DNA of 64,000 bases from Dromiciops gliroides (taxonomy: Eukaryota > Chordata > Mammalia > Microbiotheria > Microbiotheriidae): assembly GCF_019393635.1 (NCBI RefSeq), contig NC_057866.1, forward strand, positions 171,524,403-171,588,402. The letters run 5' to 3'. Shown here in pieces: positions 57,508 through 64,000 of this stretch. The notes beneath the pieces were generated by a model, which worked only from the letters and a program-made list of their open reading frames with translations, did not search any database and was not told the DNA's origin. A program made the translations under genes and the position numbers. The first letter of the stretch is position 1. Every line of letters starts with the position of its first letter.

Positions 57508-58872
57508 GCATTATGAATCATCATCTTTCTCCATAAATTTGAACATCTACCTTATGTACTATTTGTATCATGAATCTGTTGTACCTTGACTTTTGATATT
57601 TAAAAGTGATATCTTGAAACGTTTAATAATTTACTCTTATGACTGTTTTAATTTGTTTAAAACATGATTATTAGAAAGTTGTTCTGGAAATATACCACAA
57701 GATATCAGGAATTATTATTTGAACATATCATATTCTAATTATCATCACATTAATTTGTGGACAATTCTTCCTTCTATTCTCCCTTAGTACACTTAAAAGC
57801 AGCTCTGACTCTTGAATATTAATGATATAACCTAGTGCCTTACATGTAATAAGCATTTAAAGTGTTTGTTGCATAAAGTTATTGCCTCTAAAACTCCAGG
57901 CTAGTTGTGAATGCATGCCTGGGATGTGGTTATGAGCAGGGCTCTTAATCTTAGTGAGATACCAGCAAATTCATACCTTATAGGTGTGAATCTATACAGA
58001 TACTAGGGACTTCAAATTTATTTCAGCTCAGGGACAGAAGCTTACTCTTACTATCTTACATGTGGAGGTGCAAACTCTCAAAGAAAGCACTTAGAAGTAA
58101 AGGTAAGCATCCTATCTGAGAATATTACTTTTCCAGTTTTCCTTTTGGAAATGGACATAAGGAAATAATGAGTCACCATCTCCTGTGTAGAAAGGTCATC
58201 ACCTTATTTCAAGATGCAGAGTCTATTAGGACACCAGCACAAACAGAAAAAGGGGAAAGGATAGAATAAAGAGTTACTGCAGAGGTAGAGGCTTTCCCAA
58301 GGACAGGGCAAAGACTTCTATTTGGAATATAGTAAAGACAAAGTTTATTTCTGGTTCCATACTTCTGTTTAAAAATGTGTTTGTTGTTCATCACTAATTA
58401 GCAGCTCCAACATTTAACTTAAATCTGGCCTTCAGTGAGATTTGCATTCTCCTTTACTGAATTATGGGTCTCCATGCATTCATTAGAAAACCAAGCATTT
58501 GCATGTGATCTTCTCTCAACCTCTTTCTCAAACTGACTTCTCGGAGCCAGGAAATACAGGGAAATTTAGCATGTGAAAGGCGGGGACATGTTAAGATGTT
58601 CAGAATGTGAAGTTTTCAACAGTTTTCATAAGTTTGGCATAAATTTTATATAGTATTTTGTGCCAAATGTTAACTAAATGTTTGTCACTAATTACTTCTG
58701 TTGACCACTTAATATTTAGAAATAATGATTACTGTGATTAGGAGAGTTCGAGCTTTTTGAAATAAAATTTGCGTGGGCAGATATCTCCTTTTTTATCTTT
58801 GTTTAATGGCTTCCAAGAGAGTGTAGGTAGAACACTAATCAGGTTCTGGATTATGTGTAGGAGGAAGGGGTG
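57508..58872. repeat. Copy 2 of the ~1.35 kb direct duplication (partner 30-1362)
   Basis: Same order and orientation as copy 1, with scattered substitutions and a few short indels. No exon seen in it. It continues on the right into unique DNA where copy 1 meets ERV-A. Confidence 0.8.
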
Positions 58873-58879
58873 GGAAAGT

Positions 58880-61770
58880 ACAGTGCAACCATAAAAGACA
58901 GGACAATATACGGTGATAAACTAAGATGGAGGGTTTCTAATTTCAAGATTGTTGTAGTTTCTGACTTAGGATAACTTCCTGAACCTCCTCTAAGAATTCT
59001 GTTCCAGTATCCTAGCTCCAAATGGGAATTTCTCAAAATCTGAAACAATTTCAATTTTTCTATATATCAATTATTTATGATTTTTTCCTTTATTCAATGG
59101 TCACAAGACTTCCAGGAATTATAAAAAGTAAACAAACAAGGAAATCAAATCTCCTAGACACTTTTTACCTGAATATTTAAGTTTGATGACGTCCAGTGCT
59201 TCAAGGTCATCTGTTCTTCTTCTGATAATGAACTTAGGATAAGTTTTCTTTTGTTTTGTATGGCTCTTGATTGAGAAAGTGGATTTTATCAATAACACCT
59301 ACATTTTTCTGATCATTATTCTAGGTTTTTTTTAATAATAGTCTTTCTAGGATGAATTTTTGTTTTCTTCTTCCTAGTCATGATTAGCTTGACAAAGGAC
59401 AAGGCGTGATTCATTTAGGACAAGGGGACTAGAATTCAAAGGCATAACATACAGTGTTTTGGAATGAGTCAATTAGAGAGAAAATAATAAAGAGATAAAA
59501 GTAAATCCAGAAATGTGGTGGGATAACAGGCATGAATTGACTGGATATCATGCTGAGGAGAAAATTTAGTTTTAGTAAGAGTGATAAAAAGGGGCTAAAA
59601 GGAAGGATTTCAGATTATGAAAAAGGGGGGAATTTCTAAGTTTAACCTTTTTAAAAATGTGATAGTGATGGGTGATGGTGAGGTATATGGCATGACACCA
59701 GTGTTAGCATGTGCTGAAATATTGTGGATATATGTCATAAAAATTGAAGAGGTTGATGAACTGGGAGGCTATGGTTTCTAAGGATACATCAACATAAAGT
59801 ATTTTAAAATCCCTAAGTAGGAGGACAGATGAGCCAGTTATATGAGAATGGGGTGAAAACCACCTGTGGATCAGCTTATTTCATCAAAAATGATGAATGA
59901 CACATGAAACAAGCCTGTAAAATAATTTTCAGAATGATTGGCCAGAGGGGAAGAGGAGGGCTATGAAAGGGAGCAAGGGGCAAATAGATTCCTTCTCTTG
60001 CCTCAATTTGGGGCCCTTAGGAGAAAACCCCATGAGCACTCAATAGAGTAGTCAAAGATAGAGAATTTTCAGAATTTTATCAGTTTTTCAAAAAAAATGC
60101 CAGAGGGAAGATGGGATGTGATATGAAGAGGTCTAATATGAATGGGATTTTTTACACTGATTTCTGAACGATAGCTTAGAATATCTGATGGAAGTAATTC
60201 GACTCTGATACACTATTTCCTCTGATTTCCCAAGACTTGAGATTTCCAATGGATGTGAATTTCCTTGTGGGCACACCCTGAAACAGGGTCTGGCTTCTTG
60301 GGGTTCAGGACAAGTAGATTATTTTCTTCAGTCCTTTTCTCAGTGCCAATCCATAACTTTTGAAGCATTTGACACTGTTGACTACCTTTCCACCCTGGTT
60401 TTTATGATAATTGTCTGCTAGTTCATTGTCCCTCTTTTTGGTTGCTTCTTTTAAGGTTGTGATCCAAGCCCTGCCCCCTGTGTGGGAATGTGCTTTAGAG
60501 TTCTGTCTTAGTACCAGATCTCTAACAAAACAAAAATAGCAGTTAAAAAATAGAGATTTAAACAGTGGAACAGATTAATCTCACCAAATATAGAAGCTAG
60601 AAAACATAGTAACAACATTTGATAAATCCCCAAACTCCAGCACCTGGAGTAAGGATTCACTTTTTAACAAATATTATTTGGAAAACTGGATACAAGTCTG
60701 GCAGAAAAGAGATTTGTTACTGCAATGTCACAACATATACCAAGATAATTTCCAAATGTATTTGTTACTTAGATCTAAAAAGTCATATCATAAAAAAAGT
60801 CATATTGCAAAATAGATTTGAGGTACAAAATTCTAGGCATAGGACAAGAGTTCACGATCAAAGAAGGGATAAAGAAGATTATAGAAGGAATAATGGACAA
60901 CTTACATAAAATTGAAAATTCTTCTCACATACAAAACCAATGCAGCTAAAATTCAAGGGGAAAAATAAACCCTTTGTGGCAAGTTTCTCTGAAAATGGTC
61001 TAATGTCCAAAATATACAATCTTCTCTATCTTCAAAGGATACAGTCTTTCCACTGTACTGAATCGGTGGTATGTCCATGGAAAACTACATAAAATGTCAA
61101 ATTGTTTTATTTTATTTTATTTTTTTTAAGTTGATACTTTCATTTTTTTGTCCCCTTCTGGGTCTTGCTGAAATTCCTGTCCTTGAGACTTGTTTTCTTC
61201 CTTCTCTTTCTTTTCTTTTAAAAGTTGATATCAGTGTATATAAAATATTGCTTTGCAATCATCATGTTTAGATTTCCTTCCATGTTTTATGTTCATTGTT
61301 TTAATCTGTTCTTTAGTTTTGGAAATTATTCTTAACTGTGCCTGTCTCAGGACAGATCCCTGGTAGTTCATGTTATTAAGTGATAGACATTTGATTTGTT
61401 ACTAGACTCATGTTTGAAGCCTCTCCAGTTTGATAAGTCTTCTGAAGCTGGCCCATTACTTGTATAGAGTGAGACTCCACAGTTACTTCCCTACCACATT
61501 GTGGACTTGGAATAGAACTGATACTGATTTCCCAAAACTATGCAAATGAGTTATAGAATTGTGGGTTTGGGCAACATTCTTCAAAAAAGTTTCCATTGCA
61601 TCTTAATGATGATAGTTGTAGTCCAGCTTGACCACCAAAGGCACCAAGAATCACACACACAGGTATAATGGAAAATCCATGTTATAGGATGAAATTGCCT
61701 GGCCCAGGTGCTTGCTGCCCTGGGCTGTTTTATTTTTTAATGCTTAACATTCCTTATTTAAAAAAAAAAT
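58880..61770. other. No feature seen
   Basis: About 2.9 kb of A/T-rich intergenic DNA; I found no coding exon, RNA gene or clear transposon. Confidence 0.45.
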
Positions 61771-61774
61771 TCTT

Positions 61775-61912
61775 AGAGCAGTTGGGTGGTACAGTGGATA
61801 AAGCACTGGCCCTGGATTCAGGAGGATGTGAGTTCAAATCTGACCTCAGACACGTGACACTTACTAGCTGTGTGACCATGGGCAAGTCACTTAACCCGCA
61901 TTGCCCTGCAAA
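61775..61912 (+). repeat. SINE, MAR1/WSINE type
   Basis: Sense copy from AGAGCAGTTGGGTGGTACAG to CCCGCATTGCCCTGC with A-rich tail. Confidence 0.9.
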
Positions 61913-62017
61913 ATAAATAAATCTTAAAGGAAAAAAAATCTGTTTTTACAGGAAGATTCTCTGGGAGGCGAGGAGGAATATATTGGGAAATGTAGGTGAT
62001 AAGCAATTTTTTTTTTT

Positions 62018-62152
62018 GCGGGGCAATGGGGGTTAAGTGACTTGCCCAGGGTCACACAGCAAGTAAGTGTCAAGTGTCTGAGGCCAGATTTGAACTCAGG
62101 TACTCCTGAATTCAGGGCCGGTGCTTTAACCACTGTGCCATCTAGCTGCCCC
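62018..62152 (-). repeat. SINE, MAR1/WSINE type
   Basis: Antisense copy from GCGGGGCAATGGGGG to CCATCTAGCTGCCCC. Confidence 0.93.
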
Positions 62153-62244
62153 AATAGAAGTTTTTTAAAGGAAAAAGACAAGTGAAACTGAATTAAGTGG
62201 ATGATTCTAGGGGTAAAAACACAATAGTGTTTCTTTCTTTCCAG

Positions 62245-62430
62245 GTGTAGGGATATGGAGCCTACAATTCTCATTATACATCTTAGGCAGGACCTCAGCT
62301 ACCCCATTTGTTTTGACTATTTCACTGAGCCAGTGACTGTTCCCTCTGGGCACAACTTTTGTAAAGCATGTCTGCTCTGGAGTTGGGAGGAATGCTTTGA
62401 TGAGAGCAGAATACAGAAGGTAATGAAGCT
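62245..62430 (+). pseudogene. TRIM RING-exon fragment, two zinc ligands lost
   Basis: After a TTTCTTTCCAG acceptor and an ATG at 62,255, the frame gives DLSYPICFDYFTEPVTVPSG and HNFCKACLLW. This is the first half of a TRIM RING. The first cysteine of the usual C-P-I-C pair is tyrosine, and the cysteine before G-H is serine, so the zinc sites cannot form. The second half of the RING (the C-P-x-C knuckle) and the B-box are absent. This is a dead remnant of a third TRIM copy in the cluster, on the plus strand. Confidence 0.75.
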
Positions 62431-62887
62431 TCCACATTCTTGGAAGCTGAGCCTCTCTGAATTGAGCTCAAGATTGTATTAGATTTATCTGTCCCATTAT
62501 GCAGCAGATTCATATTGATTGTCTAATATATTAAAGACCTCAGATCTTTTTCAAATATATCTGTTCAACCATCCTATGTGTTTCCATCTAATATTTTCAG
62601 ACTTTATTTTATTTTAATTTATGCAATAAAACAAGCATTTCTATAACATAGTATAATAAAAAAGATTAAACTGCAAATCTATTATGTACCACTTGCTATT
62701 CTTTTTAAATATATAATTAAGTTATCATGTAAATGTCTTTTTTTCCCTTTTCTTCTTCCCTCCTCTCTTGTTCTACAGATGACTACCACAGGACACAAAT
62801 ATGTATATATAAAAATAATTCTATACATACATTTTCTGGGTGGTTAAGTTCTTTTAATTCCTGAATTTGTAACAGTATGTTAGGTTT

Positions 62888-63092
62888 TGTGACGTGTGAA
62901 TTAAAATGTGGTCACCTTATTTCTGTCCCAGGTTTGGGGAAAATTAGCTGGGCTTCCTAATATAGTTGTTACTTATAAATTAGAAGATTTAGCACCAGTT
63001 TTAGGGCACTAAGCATTTATTAAAATATATTAAATATTAGTAAAGAGAGCACATATGGCTCTGAAAGATAGGAAAGCCTACCTAGGATCTAG

Positions 63093-63156
<64 letters not shown>

Positions 63157-63470
63157 CCCCTTCACCTACAAGTCTCAGGCCAAAAGGAGAAAGTTCCTGT
63201 CCCTGTGAGAGTGGAAGCTACCTGCAGGTCCAGAAGAGAGGCAGTCCCTACACACCACTCCAAGTTAATTGGCTGGTATCATTCAAGTCCATTGATTCAC
63301 TGGATTTGAGGGTGGTCCATGAATAGAATGTGCTGAGGTCAGAGTTCAAGGCTTTCAAGGTAGGTGTGGTAGGAGTGAGGTAACTTCCTGACACTGGTCT
63401 GACCTTCAAAAAGGTCAGCCAGGCTCTGGGGGGGGGGCAGGAAGTCCCAAAACCCCATTATTTTCTTACA
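62888..63470 (-). repeat. Solo LTR
   Basis: 583 bp, beginning TGTGACG and ending TTCTTACA on the plus strand. It is flanked by GTTT at 62,884-62,887 and 63,471-63,474. No internal retroviral sequence is attached. A (GA)n of about 26 units (63,099-63,153) lies inside. Confidence 0.8.
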
Positions 63471-63559
63471 GTTTCCCCACTTTGTGTCATCTGACAATTT
63501 GATGAATATGCCATCTAGGGCTCCATATTAACTATGGATAAAAATATGAAATATCATAG
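63471..63559 (-). repeat. CR1/L3-type LINE relic between two LTRs (candidate)
   Basis: Reverse complement resembles 34,229-34,345, including ATTTCATATTTTTATCCAT and TCATCAAATTGTCAGATGA. Confidence 0.45.
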
Positions 63560-63729
63560 TGTGGTGAATAAAATTTTATGGGGTCACCCTATAATTATCC
63601 CAAGTGTTAGGGAATTTAGCTGGGATTTATAATATATTTGTTACTTTGAAATTAGAGGCTACTGCACTAGTTTTGGGGCATTAAGCATTTATTAAAGCAT
63701 ATTAAATATTAGTAAAGAGAGCACACATG

Positions 63730-63735
63730 GTGCTC

Positions 63736-63786
<51 letters not shown>

Positions 63787-63837
63787 GGCCCCTGAGCAAG
63801 GATGACATGCAAATTCGTGAAGCGTTCCATATTTTTT
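63730..63837 (+). ncRNA. RNU6: U6 snRNA retrocopy (5' part of a U6/L1 chimera)
   Basis: Full-length U6: 5' stem GTGCTCGCTTCGGCAGC, intact ACAGAGA catalytic box, and terminal run of T. Compared from memory with the vertebrate consensus I see two changes: TGCGCAAGG is TGAGCAAGG and ACACGC is ACATGC. The usual upstream TATA and proximal elements are not seen; the flank is LTR DNA. It is joined directly to an L1 3' end and flanked by a target duplication, so it is a retrotransposed copy, probably not expressed. Confidence 0.92.
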
Positions 63838-63932
63838 GTATAACAAAAGTTGAGAACTATCTTTACATGTAATGGAAAAAATAAAATACCTTATATGTAA
63901 AATTTAAAAAATTAATAAATTTAAAAAAAAAG
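63838..63932 (+). mobile_element. L1 3' end fused to U6
   Basis: Contains AAAGTTGAGAACTATCTTTA and CATGTAATGGAAAAAATAAAAT, matching the L1 3' end seen at 14,448-14,500, then an A-rich tail. The flanks GAGAGCACACATGG (before U6) and GAGAGCGTACATGG (after the tail) are a duplication with two mismatches. Confidence 0.85.
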
Positions 63933-64000
63933 AGAGAGAGAGCGTACATGGCTCAGAAAATTAAGAAGCCCTACATACCTAGGGTAGAGGGGAAAGAGAG

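Larger units (their letters stand above)
63560..64000 (-). repeat. LTR of the same family, interrupted, running off the window
   Basis: Aligns with 62,888-63,470 from its start. It is split at 63,729/63,933 by the U6/L1 insertion, then resumes with ATGGCTCAGAAAATTAAGAAGCC, and is cut by the window end. Confidence 0.8.

Overview
The window looks like a marsupial nuclear genome, packed with repeats. The evidence is about twenty copies of the tRNA-headed marsupial SINE type (MAR1/WSINE-like), marsupial-type L1 elements, old MIR and CR1/L3-like relics, hAT MITEs, and spliced TRIM genes with vertebrate exon structure. I cannot name the species.

Layout. 1-1.36 kb is one copy of a ~1.35 kb unit repeated in direct orientation at 57.5-58.9 kb. 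1.4-3.2 kb is a deleted endogenous retrovirus (ERV-A: LTR, primer site, leader, env remnant). 6.8-13.8 kb is an old LTR split by a full-length antisense L1 and then by a short sense L1. 15.5-21.6 kb (minus strand) holds the one convincing intact host gene, a TRIM of the TRIM43/49/64/77 type. It has a TATA promoter, a noncoding first exon and six coding exons giving 465 codons. 26.8-30.0 kb holds two internally deleted antisense L1s. 30.7-31.1 kb is a broken B30.2/SPRY exon. 36-39 kb is an old plus-strand ERV (ERV-B) with pol and env remnants.

39,059-47,371 is the highlight: a young, structurally complete minus-strand gamma-type provirus with near-identical LTRs and a 4-bp target duplication. 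Its gag and pol lie in one frame separated by a single TGA. Its pol frame runs without a stop through protease, RT, RNase H and integrase into an intact OTU deubiquitinase domain that most resembles vertebrate OTUD3. No env is present. It sits at the start of the 3' LTR of ERV-B.

48.4-49.5 kb holds the last two exons of a second TRIM gene (plus strand), whose 5' exons are absent. 51.4-55.3 kb is ERV-C, an internally deleted relative of the OTU provirus. 62.2 kb is a RING-exon fragment lacking two zinc ligands. The window ends in two related LTRs, the second carrying a U6 snRNA/L1 chimeric insertion.

Together this is a TRIM duplication cluster repeatedly invaded by LTR elements and L1. Antiviral-type TRIM genes and a retrovirus carrying a captured deubiquitinase lie side by side, but a functional link between them is only an inference.
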